The notes beneath the pieces were generated by a model. It was not told where the DNA came from. It was given only the letters and a program-made list of their open reading frames with translations, and ran no database searches. From Oscillospiraceae bacterium (lineage in GTDB: Bacteria > Bacillota > Clostridia > Oscillospirales > Oscillospiraceae), in contig JAFZOI010000013.1 of NCBI GenBank assembly GCA_017550645.1, positions 147,710-211,709 of the forward strand: a stretch of 64,000 nucleotides of DNA. The letters are read 5' to 3'. Made by a program: the position numbers and the translations under genes. This document shows positions 1 to 8,698 of the stretch, in pieces (the stretch's first letter is position 1; each line of letters begins with the position of its first letter).

Positions 1-167
1 TTGCGAGCCGGAGCGGTCAGTTTCTCCGCTTTTTTCAAGCCTCCGCCTCCTCTCATTCGATCCGCTTTCGTGCGCTGTTTTTTGTTTCAACTTTCAGTAT
101 AGGGCCGCAAGGGCGAGAAACGACGAGAAAAAAGGCGAGAATTTACACTTAGCAAATAATATTTCAT

Positions 168-195
168 TTGCAATTTGCAAAATGTATGTTATCAT
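168..195 (+). promoter_or_regulatory. Promoter of the ferredoxin gene
   Basis: TTGCAA at 168-173, a 16-base spacer and TATCAT at 190-195 form a sigma-A-like promoter. An imperfect inverted repeat (GCAAAT...ATTTGC, 152-171) overlaps the -35 and could be an operator. The first 150 bases of the window show no gene; they are probably the upstream region of a gene outside the window. Confidence 0.5.
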
Positions 196-229
196 TTATC
201 TGCAAATAAACTTACGGAGGTTTTCAAAA

Positions 230-403
230 GTGGCTTACAAGATCGATATTGAGAAGTGCGTACAGTGCGGAGCCTGCCAGGCCAACTGCCCCGTTGACTG
301 CATCGCCGAGGAAAACGGCAATTACGTCATCGACGCCGACGCTTGCGTCGAGTGCGGGACCTGCGAGGCCAACTGCCCCGTCGGAGCTGCTTCCGCCGAA
401 TAA
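230..403 (+). CDS. 2[4Fe-4S] ferredoxin
   Basis: Small clostridial-type ferredoxin of 57 residues, a cytoplasmic low-potential electron carrier. Two CxxCxxCxxxC motifs are visible, CVQCGACQANC near the N terminus and CVECGTCEANC near the C terminus, each followed by Pro. They would bind two [4Fe-4S] clusters. I chose the GTG at 230 because ACGGAGG at 214-220 is correctly spaced for it and the first motif then falls at the usual position. A longer reading from 182 would add an N-terminal tail with no family support. The gene is monocistronic, with its own promoter and a strong terminator. The redox partners cannot be told from the context. Confidence 0.95.
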   Translation: MAYKIDIEKCVQCGACQANCPVDCIAEENGNYVIDADACVECGTCEANCPVGAASAE

Positions 404-417
404 GCTACATAAGCAAG

Positions 418-450
418 GATAAAAGTTCGGAGCTCTTCCGAACTTTTATC
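418..450 (+). terminator. Terminator after ferredoxin
   Basis: A 14-bp perfect inverted repeat (418-431 with 437-450) with a 5-base loop is followed by T-rich sequence (TTTATTT). It separates the ferredoxin gene from the methyltransferase. Confidence 0.9.
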
Positions 451-496
451 TTTATTTCCCGGAAAAACTCCGGGTAAGACCGATCGGAGGCGCGCT

Positions 497-1153
497 TTGG
501 CCGAGGAGATATATAAGGGCGGCCCGCTCTATCAGCACGCGGAGGGCGTATTCAAGCCGGGAGCCGATTCCATGCTGCCGGCCGGATTCGTGCGCCTCGG
601 CAGGATCAGGCGGTTTTGCGACGTCGGCTGCGGCGGGGGCGTCATAACCCTCATGCTGCTTGCGCGCGCGCCGGGAGCCGAGGCCGTCGCGATCGACATC
701 TCCGGGCCGGCGGCCAAGCTCTGCCGGGAAAACCTCGCGCTAAACTCCATGCAAGCGAACGTCATCTGCGCCGACGTCCGACGATACAAGAGCATTTTCG
801 AGGCCGGCTCCTTTGATCTGGTCGTCTCCAATCCCCCGTATTTCGTTCCCGGGCGCGGCAGGCCCTCGAAGGAGACTTTTGAAAACGCCGCAAGGGCCGA
901 GACCTCTCTGTCTCTGCGCGAGCTCTGCGAGGCGGCGGCGTACATGCTGCGAAACGGCGGCAGATTCTGCGTGGTATACAGGCCCGAAAGGCTGAGCGAG
1001 CTTTTCTGCGCCATGACGGAGCGCGGCATAGAGCCGAAGCGGCTTCAGATGTGCGCGGCCTCGTACGACGCCGCCCCCTCCCTCGTTCTCGTCGAGGGAG
1101 TGCGCGGCGGAGCTCCGGGGCTGAAGACGGAAAAGCCCCTGATCATAAAATGA
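497..1153 (+). CDS. TrmN6-like SAM-dependent methyltransferase
   Basis: 218-residue class I methyltransferase. The SAM-binding motif DVGCGGGVITL lies near residue 40, and the N6-adenine/glutamine signature NPPY lies in SNPPYF near residue 114. The family includes tRNA1(Val) A37 N6-methyltransferase (TrmN6/YabB). In Bacillota such genes commonly sit directly upstream of rsmI, as here, with only 16 bases between the two. It uses a TTG start with GGAGG at 486-490. An RNA adenine substrate is the best guess; the exact nucleotide is inferred from the family. Confidence 0.85.
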   Translation: MAEEIYKGGPLYQHAEGVFKPGADSMLPAGFVRLGRIRRFCDVGCGGGVITLMLLARAPGAEAVAIDISGPAAKLCRENLALNSMQANVICADVRRYKSIFEAGSFDLVVSNPPYFVPGRGRPSKETFENAARAETSLSLRELCEAAAYMLRNGGRFCVVYRPERLSELFCAMTERGIEPKRLQMCAASYDAAPSLVLVEGVRGGAPGLKTEKPLIIK

Positions 1154-1169
1154 CCCTACGGAGGAAATA

Positions 1170-2012
1170 ATGGCAGGAACTCTTTACCTCGTGCCGACCC
1201 CGCTCGGCAACCTCGGAGACATAAGCAAAAGGCAGGCCGAGACTCTCGCCTCGGTCGATTTCATCGCGGCCGAGGATACCAGAGTCAGCATAAAGCTCCT
1301 CAATCATCTGAATATAAAAAAGCCGATGCTGAGCTATCACGAGCACAACAAGGCGGGCGGCGGCGTCCGCATACTCGACAGGCTCCTCGCGGGAGAAAGC
1401 TGCGCTCTCGTGACCGACGCCGGGACCCCCGCGATAAGCGATCCAGGCGAGGACCTCGTGCGCCTCGCCGCTGAAAGCGGCGTCACGGTCGTCTCCATTC
1501 CCGGCCCCTGCGCGGCGATTACCGCGCTGGCAGCCTCCGGCATGCCGACGGGGCGCTTTACGTTCGAGGGGTTTCTCTCCGTGGCAGGCAAGAGCCGCCG
1601 CGAAAGGCTCGAGGAGCTCAAAGACGAGCGCCGCACGATGGTCTTCTATGAAGCTCCGCACAAGCTTGTAGGCACGCTCGAGGACATGCTCGCGGCGTGG
1701 GGAGACCGCGCGCTTTGCATTGCGCGCGAAATGACGAAGCTCAACGAGGAGATCGTCCGCACCACTCTGTCCGGAGCGCTCGCGGTTTATAAAGAGACTG
1801 CTCCGAGGGGCGAATTCGTCCTGATAATAGCGGGAGCCGAGCCTGAGACGCCGAAGGCGACCATGGATCAGGCGCTTGCGCGTGTCGAAGCGCTCCGCGC
1901 GGAAGGCATGCGTCTTAAGGAAGCCTCCAGAGCCGCCGCCGCGGAGACCGGCCTATCCAGAAACGAAATATACAATGCCGCCCTCCGGGAGACCGGGGAC
2001 GGCATCGAATAG
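1170..2012 (+). CDS. rsmI: 16S rRNA (cytidine(1402)-2'-O)-methyltransferase RsmI
   Basis: 280-residue tetrapyrrole-methylase-fold enzyme that 2'-O-methylates C1402 in the 16S rRNA decoding centre using SAM. The N terminus LYLVPTPLGNLGDIS and the following AAEDTR and SYHEHN motifs are diagnostic, as is VTDAGTPAISDPG near residue 80. The length is normal for the family. The start ATG is preceded by CGGAGG. It is probably cotranscribed with the upstream methyltransferase. It converges on the minus-strand SLH gene with only 24 bases between them and no clear terminator. Confidence 0.95.
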   Translation: MAGTLYLVPTPLGNLGDISKRQAETLASVDFIAAEDTRVSIKLLNHLNIKKPMLSYHEHNKAGGGVRILDRLLAGESCALVTDAGTPAISDPGEDLVRLAAESGVTVVSIPGPCAAITALAASGMPTGRFTFEGFLSVAGKSRRERLEELKDERRTMVFYEAPHKLVGTLEDMLAAWGDRALCIAREMTKLNEEIVRTTLSGALAVYKETAPRGEFVLIIAGAEPETPKATMDQALARVEALRAEGMRLKEASRAAAAETGLSRNEIYNAALRETGDGIE

Positions 2013-2036
2013 ACCCTGTTATCTTTTCGGTGCGGC

Positions 2037-3287
2037 TCAGCCGCCCAGATGATTGCGCAGGTAGTCGGCCCAACGGTTGTAGCCGGAGGTATTCAGATGC
2101 ACGCCGTCCCAGCCTTTGTAAGTCAAAGGCAGATACCCCTCGGCGTCCGCGAGGCATTCGTAGACATTGACGAACATGCAGTTTTTATCCCGCGCAAGCT
2201 GAGCGAGCGCGGCGTTTTTTGTCTGTATGGTATATATGCTGAAGCCCTCCGCCGACTTTTGCTTCGTGACGGGCAGGATGGACTGGATGCATATCTCGAT
2301 ATCCGGGCGCACGGCGCGTATGGCGTCGATGAGCGCGGAGTAATTGGCGATATAGGTCTCTGTGGAAAAGCCGAGCTCGTTTATGCCGAGCAGGATTATG
2401 ACGCGCTCCCAGTTTCGGGACGTGAGCGCCGCGTTGAACGTGCGCGATACTCCGTCGTTCAGGCATTTGAGCGTCTTTGAACGAATATTCCAGCAGCCGC
2501 AGCCGTCGTAATAGAAATACGTCGGGGTCTTGAGATCGCTGTAGCCTCCGAGGCCGCAGGTCAGCGAGTCGCCGAGGAACATCGTATTTGCAAACCACTC
2601 GTCGTCGAGCGGAGTGAGGACGGGCTGCTCGGGCTCGGGCTCCGGCTCCGGCTGGTGAGGCGACTTGCCGTCTATGAGCCTTTCCTCGGTCAGGAGCATG
2701 CGCATGACGATAGTCGCCGCCTGAGCGCGCGTGAGCTCGAGGTCTCCCTTATAGGAGCCTTTTTCGTCGCAGCCGCCTATAACGCCGGCGGAATAGACCG
2801 TCTTGACGGCGGCCACATATTCCTCCGGTATCGCGTCAAAGTCGCCTATGCGCGCGGAGACCTCGTCGGGAACGGCGATATCCTCGCCCATGATGTTTAT
2901 CATGACGGCGCTTATTATAGCGGCGACCTTATACCTGCTGATCTTGTCATACATTTCGTCCGCGGAAACGAGCTCCTCGGTCACGACGCCGTGGTCAAGG
3001 GCGGCGGCATAGAATCTCGCGCCCCAGCTCTCGTCTTCCCCCTGAGGGGCTATCTCTTCGGGATAGAACGTCATGCCGAGTATCTTGAGGAGCTGAGCCG
3101 CCTCAAGCGTGTCGTCGGGGCCGAACGTCCCGTCGCCGTAGCCGTCGATGGTCCCCATCTCGGAGAGCATCTCGACGGGCTGAGCGTACCATGCGTTCTC
3201 GGGAACGTCGGAAAAAGATGCGAAGGCCTGTATTGATAGCGCCAACGCTATGACTGCGGCGCAAACGATCTTGAGAGCAGACTTCAT
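2037..3287 (-). CDS. SLH-domain surface protein with SGNH/GDSL hydrolase domain
   Basis: 416 residues. A signal peptide (residues 1-24, ending in AFA) is followed by about three S-layer-homology repeats (roughly 25-205, e.g. FSDVPENAWYAQPVEML and YGDGTFGPDD). A Pro-Glu linker (213-222) leads to an SGNH hydrolase domain. The catalytic blocks are GDSLTCG with Ser240, GINELG near 301, and DGVHL near 394 carrying the Asp/His pair. SLH repeats bind pyruvylated wall polysaccharide, so this is an exported, wall-attached esterase or acetyl-hydrolase; the substrate is unknown. It is transcribed divergently from dnaE from a promoter whose -10 overlaps the dnaE -10. Confidence 0.9.
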   Translation of the reverse strand: MKSALKIVCAAVIALALSIQAFASFSDVPENAWYAQPVEMLSEMGTIDGYGDGTFGPDDTLEAAQLLKILGMTFYPEEIAPQGEDESWGARFYAAALDHGVVTEELVSADEMYDKISRYKVAAIISAVMINIMGEDIAVPDEVSARIGDFDAIPEEYVAAVKTVYSAGVIGGCDEKGSYKGDLELTRAQAATIVMRMLLTEERLIDGKSPHQPEPEPEPEQPVLTPLDDEWFANTMFLGDSLTCGLGGYSDLKTPTYFYYDGCGCWNIRSKTLKCLNDGVSRTFNAALTSRNWERVIILLGINELGFSTETYIANYSALIDAIRAVRPDIEICIQSILPVTKQKSAEGFSIYTIQTKNAALAQLARDKNCMFVNVYECLADAEGYLPLTYKGWDGVHLNTSGYNRWADYLRNHLGG

Positions 3288-3339
3288 AATATATCGACCT
3301 TTTCGATCGGCGCGGCCTCGCGGCCTGCCGGAGAATTTG

Positions 3340-3368
3340 TTGAGAAATCGGTTTTTTTAGTATATAAT
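3340..3368 (+). promoter_or_regulatory. dnaE promoter
   Basis: TTGAGA (3340-3345), a 17-base spacer and TATAAT (3363-3368) make a near-consensus sigma-A promoter. Downstream are a perfect 12-bp palindrome at 3373-3384 and a TTGTGGA/TCCACAA hairpin at 3394-3414 in the leader. Confidence 0.75.
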
Positions 3369-3387
3369 AAACATATTCGAATATCAA
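3359..3387 (-). promoter_or_regulatory. Promoter of the SLH/SGNH gene, overlapping the dnaE promoter
   Basis: Read on the minus strand: TTGATA (3387-3382), a 17-base spacer and TATACT (3364-3359). The -10 element shares two bases with the dnaE -10, so the two polymerases could not occupy the site together. Confidence 0.65.
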
Positions 3388-3430
3388 CCTTCATTGTGGA
3401 GTTATTTTCCACAAAGATCGGAGCGTTTTC

Positions 3431-6400
3431 ATGTCTTTCGTCCATCTTCATGTACACAGCGAATATTCGCTGCTCGACGGCGCGTGCCGCATCGAGCGGC
3501 TGGTCTCGCGCGCCAAGGAGCTCGGGCAGACCGCCGTCGCGGTGACGGATCACGGCGTCATGTACGGGGCGATAGACTTCTATAAAGAGGCGAAGAAGCA
3601 GGGCGTCAAGCCCATCATCGGCTGCGAGATATACGTCGCGCCGCGCCGCGCCGCCGACAAGGAGCGCGGCATAGACAACAAGTATTATCACCTTATCCTG
3701 CTGTGCAAAAACATGACCGGGTACAAAAACCTCTGCTACATGGTCAGCACGGGCTTTACCGAGGGCTTCTACGTCAAGCCGAGAGTCGACAAGGAGCTCT
3801 TCAAGACGCATCACGAGGGCCTTATCGCCCTCTCGGCCTGCCTTTCCGGCGAGATACCGAAGCTCATCGCCTCGGGCGAATACGACGCGGCAAAGGCGCG
3901 CGCGCTCGAGATGCGCGAGATATTCGGCGAGGACAGCTTCTATCTCGAGCTGCAGGACCATACCGCCGGCACGAACGAGACCTCCGAGGACGCGGAGCGC
4001 CTGCGCGACGAGCAGCACGCCGTCAACACCGCGCTGATGCGCATATCCGCGGAAACGGGCATCCCTCTCGTCGTCACCAACGACGCGCATTATATAGCGC
4101 GGGAGGACGCTTATGCGCAGGACGTTCTGATGTGCATTCAGACGCAGAAGACTCTCGACGATACGGACCGGATGAAGTATCCGACAAATGAATTCTACGT
4201 CAAGTCCGAGGAAGAAATGCGCGCGCTCTTCCCGAATTACCCGGAGGCAGCGGACAATACCGTCAGGATAGCGGACATGTGCGAGCTCGAATTCGAGTTC
4301 AACAACTATCACCTTCCGGAATTCGCCCTCCCCGAAGGCGAGACGAGCAGCGGATACCTGCGCAAGCTCTGCTTCAAGGGCCTCGCGGAGAGATTCGACG
4401 CCGCCCGCGCAAAGGAGCTCGAGCCGAGGCTCGAATACGAGCTCGGGGTCATCGACAAAATGGGCTTCAGCGAATACTTCCTCATCGTCTCAGACTTCAT
4501 AGGCTTTGCCAAAAGCTCGGGCATCCCCGTCGGGCCCGGGCGCGGCAGCGCGGCGGCCAGTCTCGTCGCCTACTGCCTGAACATAACCGACGTCGATCCC
4601 ATCAAATATGCGCTCTATTTCGAGCGATTCCTGAATCCCGAGCGCGTCAGCATGCCGGATATAGACATCGATTTCTGCGTCAACCGTCGCGGCGAGGTCA
4701 TAGATTATGTCAACCGAAAGTACGGGTCGGACCACGTCGCGCAGATAGTCACCTTCGGCACGATGGCCGCGCGCGGCGCCATACGCGACGTGGCGCGCGT
4801 CATGGGCATGACCTACGCCGAGGCGGACAACGCCGCAAAGCTCGTTCCCGCGACGCTGAACATAACTCTGGACAAGGCTCTCGAGCTCTCCAAGCCGCTG
4901 CGCGACCTATATGAGAGCGACGCGCGCATGAAAACCATGCTCGATACGGCGAGGGCCATAGAGGGCATGCCGAGGCACGCTTCGACGCACGCCGCCGGCG
5001 TCGTCATAACGCGAAGGCCGGTCTACGAGTACGTGCCGCTCGCCAAGAACGAGGACGTCACCGTCACGCAGTACTCGATGACGACGCTCGAGGAGCTCGG
5101 TCTGCTGAAGATGGACTTTCTCGGTCTGCGCAACCTTACAGTTCTTTACGAGGCGGTCGAGCTCGTCAAAAAGAGCGTCCCCGACTTTGACCTGAAGAAG
5201 ATCCCCGACGACGATCAAGCCGTATTCGATATGCTCTCGGCCGGCAAGACGACGGGCGTCTTCCAGATGGAGAGCACCGGCATGACGGGCGTCTGCGTCG
5301 GGCTCAAGCCCGGAAGTCTGGAGGACATCTCGGCCATCATCGCGCTTTACAGGCCCGGTCCGATGGATTCCATCCCCCGCTTCATAGACAGGCGCAACCA
5401 TCCCGAACACATAACCTACAGACACGAGATGCTCCGCGATATCCTCGACGTCACGTACGGGTGCATCGTCTATCAGGAGCAGGTCATACAGATATTCCGC
5501 AAGCTCGGCGGCTTCTCGGCCGGGCAGGCGGACATGATACGCCGCGCCATCTCCAAGAAGAAGGAGGCGCAGATCCTCAAGGAGCGCGAATCCTTCATTC
5601 ACGGCGATCCCGAGCGCGGCATTCCCGGCGCGGTGGCAAACGGCATCCCGGAGAAGACGGCAAACGAGATCTACGACGAGATCGTCGACTTCGCGAGCTA
5701 TGCCTTCAATAAGGCGCACAGCGTCTGCTACGCCGTCATCGCCTACCAGACGGCGTACCTCAAGTGCCACTATCCGAAAGAATACATGGCCGCCCTGCTC
5801 TCCTCCGTGCTCGGAGTGACGAACAAGACCGCAGAATACATCTCCGACTGCCGCGCCAACGGCATCCCCGTCCTGCCGCCGAACGTCAACGCCTCCGGCG
5901 AGGGCTTTACCGTCACGGAGGGCGGGATACGCTTCGGCCTCGCGGCCGTCAAGAGCATAGGCAAGGGCTTTATAAAGAACCTCGTCGCCGAGCGGGAGGC
6001 CAACGGCCCCTACACCTCGCTGGCAGACTTCTGCGAGCGCATGTACGGCACGGAGCTCAATAAGCGGAGCGTGGAAAACCTCATCAAATCCGGCGCGTTC
6101 GATTCTCTCGGCGCGACGCGCAGTTCCATGCTTCAGGGCTTCGAATCCGTCATGGACGGCGTTGGCTCCGACCGTCGCAGGAACATCGAGGGGCAGTTCG
6201 ACCTCTTCGGGGGCGGCAGCGAGGAGAGCTTTTCGGCAGTCCTCCCCGACATCCCCGAGCTCCCGCCGAGAAAGCTTCTCGAGCTCGAGAAGGATGCGAC
6301 GGGGCTCTACCTCTCCGGCCATCCGATGGATGAATACAGAGCCGCCGCGAACAAGGGCGGCGCCGTCCCCATATCGCGCATCGTCGCCTCCTTCGGCGAG

Positions 6401-6967
6401 GACGCGACGGGCGAATACTCCGACGACGACTTTGTCACCATCGCGGGCATCGTCAGCTCCGTCAAGACCAAGACGACGAAAAACAACTCTCTCATGGCCT
6501 ACGTCACGCTCGAGGACGACACGGGCGCAACGGAGCTGCTCGTATTCCAGCAGCTGCTGAACCAGCGCGGGTCGCTGCTGAGCGGTGATAAGGCGATATT
6601 CGTGACGGGCCGCATCTCCGTACGCGACGAGAAGGAGCCGCAGATCATGGCGGAGTCCATCCGCGGGATAGACGAGGCTCCCGGCGGCGACTTCCGCGCT
6701 CCGGCCCCGAAACGGTCCCCCGCTCCGGCGGCCGAACCAGTCCCGGAAAAGCCGTCGCAGCGCACGCTGTGGCTGAAGTTCGGCACGGAGAGTTCAAAGG
6801 ATTACGAGTATCTCAAAAAAGTCCTCGTCATGTTCCCCGGTACCGAGCGCGTCGTCTGCTACTTCGCGGATTCCGGCAAAAAGCTCGCCTCGGCGTGCCT
6901 CGTGCACGAGGCTCTCGTCGACGAGATGCGCGGGAGGCTCGGCGAAGCGAACGTCGTCGTCAAATAA
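3431..6967 (+). CDS. dnaE: DNA polymerase III alpha subunit DnaE
   Basis: 1178-residue replicative DNA polymerase of the C family. An N-terminal PHP domain (FVHLHVHSEYSLLDG at residues 3-17) is followed by the polymerase core with catalytic aspartates in PDIDIDF (about residue 412). Then come the thumb and fingers, helix-hairpin-helix regions, and an OB-fold domain near 990-1070 (VTIAGIVSSVKTKTTK). The length and domain order match the DnaE1 type without an internal exonuclease. In Bacillota DnaE usually works beside PolC, which is not in the window. It has its own promoter and a strong terminator shared with the convergent rpsF operon. The start ATG has GATCGGAG upstream. Confidence 0.97.
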   Translation: MSFVHLHVHSEYSLLDGACRIERLVSRAKELGQTAVAVTDHGVMYGAIDFYKEAKKQGVKPIIGCEIYVAPRRAADKERGIDNKYYHLILLCKNMTGYKNLCYMVSTGFTEGFYVKPRVDKELFKTHHEGLIALSACLSGEIPKLIASGEYDAAKARALEMREIFGEDSFYLELQDHTAGTNETSEDAERLRDEQHAVNTALMRISAETGIPLVVTNDAHYIAREDAYAQDVLMCIQTQKTLDDTDRMKYPTNEFYVKSEEEMRALFPNYPEAADNTVRIADMCELEFEFNNYHLPEFALPEGETSSGYLRKLCFKGLAERFDAARAKELEPRLEYELGVIDKMGFSEYFLIVSDFIGFAKSSGIPVGPGRGSAAASLVAYCLNITDVDPIKYALYFERFLNPERVSMPDIDIDFCVNRRGEVIDYVNRKYGSDHVAQIVTFGTMAARGAIRDVARVMGMTYAEADNAAKLVPATLNITLDKALELSKPLRDLYESDARMKTMLDTARAIEGMPRHASTHAAGVVITRRPVYEYVPLAKNEDVTVTQYSMTTLEELGLLKMDFLGLRNLTVLYEAVELVKKSVPDFDLKKIPDDDQAVFDMLSAGKTTGVFQMESTGMTGVCVGLKPGSLEDISAIIALYRPGPMDSIPRFIDRRNHPEHITYRHEMLRDILDVTYGCIVYQEQVIQIFRKLGGFSAGQADMIRRAISKKKEAQILKERESFIHGDPERGIPGAVANGIPEKTANEIYDEIVDFASYAFNKAHSVCYAVIAYQTAYLKCHYPKEYMAALLSSVLGVTNKTAEYISDCRANGIPVLPPNVNASGEGFTVTEGGIRFGLAAVKSIGKGFIKNLVAEREANGPYTSLADFCERMYGTELNKRSVENLIKSGAFDSLGATRSSMLQGFESVMDGVGSDRRRNIEGQFDLFGGGSEESFSAVLPDIPELPPRKLLELEKDATGLYLSGHPMDEYRAAANKGGAVPISRIVASFGEDATGEYSDDDFVTIAGIVSSVKTKTTKNNSLMAYVTLEDDTGATELLVFQQLLNQRGSLLSGDKAIFVTGRISVRDEKEPQIMAESIRGIDEAPGGDFRAPAPKRSPAPAAEPVPEKPSQRTLWLKFGTESSKDYEYLKKVLVMFPGTERVVCYFADSGKKLASACLVHEALVDEMRGRLGEANVVVK

Positions 6968-6978
6968 GCAAAAAAAGA

Positions 6979-7010
6979 ACGCGCCGCAGGTCTTCAGACT
7001 TGCGGCGCGT
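6979..7010. terminator. Bidirectional terminator between dnaE and rpsR
   Basis: ACGCGCCGCA (6979-6988) pairs with TGCGGCGCGT (7001-7010), with an extra GTCT/AGAC inner stem. An A-run on the left and a T-run on the right let it serve both convergent units. Confidence 0.9.
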
Positions 7011-7021
7011 GTTTTTGTCCG

Positions 7022-7270
7022 TCAATCCGTAACGTACGGAAGAAGGGCGATCTGGCGGGCTCTCTTGATAGCCTCGGTGAGCTGGCGCTGATGCATCGCG
7101 CAGGTACCGGTGGTCCTGCGGGGAAGGATCTTGCTGCGCTCGGAGAGGTAGCGGCGGAGCTTCGCCGTGTCTTTATAGTCGATATGCGTGGCCTTATCTA
7201 CGCAGAACTGGCAGACCTTCCTGCGCTTGTGGCCGCCGCGGTTGACCTTGTTGTCACGCTCTTGTGCCAT
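7022..7270 (-). CDS. rpsR: 30S ribosomal protein S18
   Basis: 82 residues, the normal S18 length. The core contains [30 protein letters not shown] and [11 protein letters not shown], the conserved S18 rRNA- and S6-binding region. Cysteines at CQFC suggest a zinc-binding (C+) form. It is the last gene of rpsF-ssb-rpsR, with GGAGG upstream of the ATG. Confidence 0.98.
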   Translation of the reverse strand: MAQERDNKVNRGGHKRRKVCQFCVDKATHIDYKDTAKLRRYLSERSKILPRRTTGTCAMHQRQLTEAIKRARQIALLPYVTD

Positions 7271-7296
7271 TAGTCTGACCTCCTGTCAAATTTAGA

Positions 7297-7725
7297 TCAA
7301 AACGGAAGTTCCCCGTCGTCCTCGAGCGCGGTGAAGCCCTGCTCGATCGGGGGGACGCTGTAAGCTTCTGAATAGTCGCTGTCGGGCGCGCTGTCACGGT
7401 TCCTCTTGCCCTCGGCAAAGTAGACGTTTTCAGCCACGACCTCGGCGCTGCGGCGCTTTCCGCCGTCTCTGTCAGTCCAATCGCGGATCTGCAGGCGGCC
7501 GGAAACGGCGACGAGCTGACCCTTGGTGAAGTAGCGCGAGACGAAATCGGCCGTCGAGCGCCATGCGACTATGTCAATGTAATCCGTCTGCTTCTGACCG
7601 CCGTCCTTGGAGGAATAATCCCTCTCGACGGCGAGCGAGAAGCTCGCGACGGAAGTCCCCTGCTGCGTGTGGCGCAGTTCGGGGTCTCTTGTAAGACGAC
7701 CCATGAGAACGATGTGATTAAGCAT
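7297..7725 (-). CDS. ssb: Single-stranded DNA-binding protein SSB
   Basis: 142 residues. The N-terminal OB fold begins MLNHIVLMGRLTRDPELR and contains the usual SLAVER and DYIDIVAW blocks. A short flexible region leads to the acidic tip DDGELPF, which docks partner proteins such as repair and replication factors. The gene sits between rpsF and rpsR, the standard bacterial arrangement. Confidence 0.98.
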   Translation of the reverse strand: MLNHIVLMGRLTRDPELRHTQQGTSVASFSLAVERDYSSKDGGQKQTDYIDIVAWRSTADFVSRYFTKGQLVAVSGRLQIRDWTDRDGGKRRSAEVVAENVYFAEGKRNRDSAPDSDYSEAYSVPPIEQGFTALEDDGELPF

Positions 7726-7738
7726 TTATTCGCCCTCC

Positions 7739-8035
7739 TCAGTCTTCAACGACGGTGATCAGAGAACGCATGACGTTCTCGGTGATACCGAGCACGCGCT
7801 CGAGCTCCGCGGGGAAATCGGGCGCAGAGGTGAACTTCGCGAGAACGTAGTAGCCTTCGGGCATATCGTCGATAAGATACGCCAGACGCTGCTTGCCGAT
7901 CTCCTGAAGCTCGTTGAGCGTTCCGTTCGCCTCGATAAGAGACTTGAACTTCTCAACAATCGCGGCCGTATCCTCCTCGGAAATGGTCGCGTTGATGATG
8001 AACATCACCTCATAGTTATCCGTGATCTTAGCCAT
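7739..8035 (-). CDS. rpsF: 30S ribosomal protein S6
   Basis: 98 residues starting MAKITDNYEVMFIIN. S6 pairs with S18 on the 30S platform. The ATG at 8035 is preferred to the longer reading from 8089 because AGAAGGAGGTG lies just upstream and S6 homologues begin here. It is the first gene of the operon. The leader carries a hairpin resembling the S6:S18 autoregulatory motif. Confidence 0.97.
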   Translation of the reverse strand: MAKITDNYEVMFIINATISEEDTAAIVEKFKSLIEANGTLNELQEIGKQRLAYLIDDMPEGYYVLAKFTSAPDFPAELERVLGITENVMRSLITVVED

Positions 8036-8060
8036 TTCTTTGCACCTCCTTCTGGACTGA

Positions 8061-8090
8061 TGGCCCGTCCTTGGCATTACGGCGGGCAAG
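8061..8090 (-). promoter_or_regulatory. Probable S6:S18 autoregulatory leader hairpin
   Basis: In the transcript, GCCCG (87-83 of 80xx) pairs with CGGGC (67-63). The strands enclose an unpaired CCG on the 5' side and AGGA on the 3' side, just upstream of the rpsF ribosome binding site. A CCG bulge above a GC stem is the hallmark of the mRNA motif bound by the S6:S18 complex, which mimics its 16S site. The motif is assigned by eye only. Confidence 0.55.
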
Positions 8091-8122
8091 AAGTTGTATA
8101 TTCGCCCATAATGGGCTTAATT

Positions 8123-8150
8123 ATTATACACGTTTTCGAAGCGTTGTCAA
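8123..8150 (-). promoter_or_regulatory. rpsF operon promoter
   Basis: Minus strand: TTGACA (8150-8145), a 16-base spacer and TATAAT (8128-8123). This is a perfect consensus. The -35 overlaps the last bases of queT. Confidence 0.8.
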
Positions 8151-8698
8151 CGTTTATTTTCAATCCTGCTGAGGCCGCGCTTTCCGCCGAGGTTCTCGAC
8201 CATTTTGCGAAATACGTTCACGCGCGGCAGAAGGTACATAAGCGGCAGGCCGATTATGAAGAGCACGGCCGCCTCTCCCGCGAACACCTCCAGCGCGAAC
8301 AGCGGGAAGGACGCCGCGAAAGCGTCCGGCGTCAGCACCTTCGCGAGAACGGCGCCGACGATAAGCCCGTTGGCGACGGCGGGCGGCAGACAGGCGAGCG
8401 GCTTATTCGGGATCAGCGAGGTCGCGACGCCGGCGATGAGCGTCGCGAGAGAGCCGAATACGACGTCGAGCATGCCGTTGCCGCCTATGAGATTGGCGAC
8501 TACGCACCCGACGACGAGGCCCCACGTCGAGCTTGGGATGAAAAACGGCAGTATGCAGAGCACCTCGGAAATGCGAAACTGCACGGGCCCGTAGCTTATG
8601 GGGGCGAGCACGAGCGTCAGCGCGGCGTAGAGCGCAGCAACGACGGCGGCGAACGTCATTCGCCTCAGGTGTACGTTTACGTTGGAATTAGCGTTCAT
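8147..8698 (-). CDS. queT: QueT-family ECF transporter substrate-binding (S) component
   Basis: 183 residues with about five to six hydrophobic segments and the family pattern LAPISYGPVQFRISEVLCILPFF near residue 40. QueT-type S components capture a queuosine precursor (preQ1 or queuine) and use a shared ECF energizing module encoded elsewhere. The start ATG at 8698 overlaps the stop of queH by four bases (ATGA), so the two are translationally coupled. Pairing with queH supports the queuosine assignment. Confidence 0.85.
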   Translation of the reverse strand: MNANSNVNVHLRRMTFAAVVAALYAALTLVLAPISYGPVQFRISEVLCILPFFIPSSTWGLVVGCVVANLIGGNGMLDVVFGSLATLIAGVATSLIPNKPLACLPPAVANGLIVGAVLAKVLTPDAFAASFPLFALEVFAGEAAVLFIIGLPLMYLLPRVNVFRKMVENLGGKRGLSRIENKR

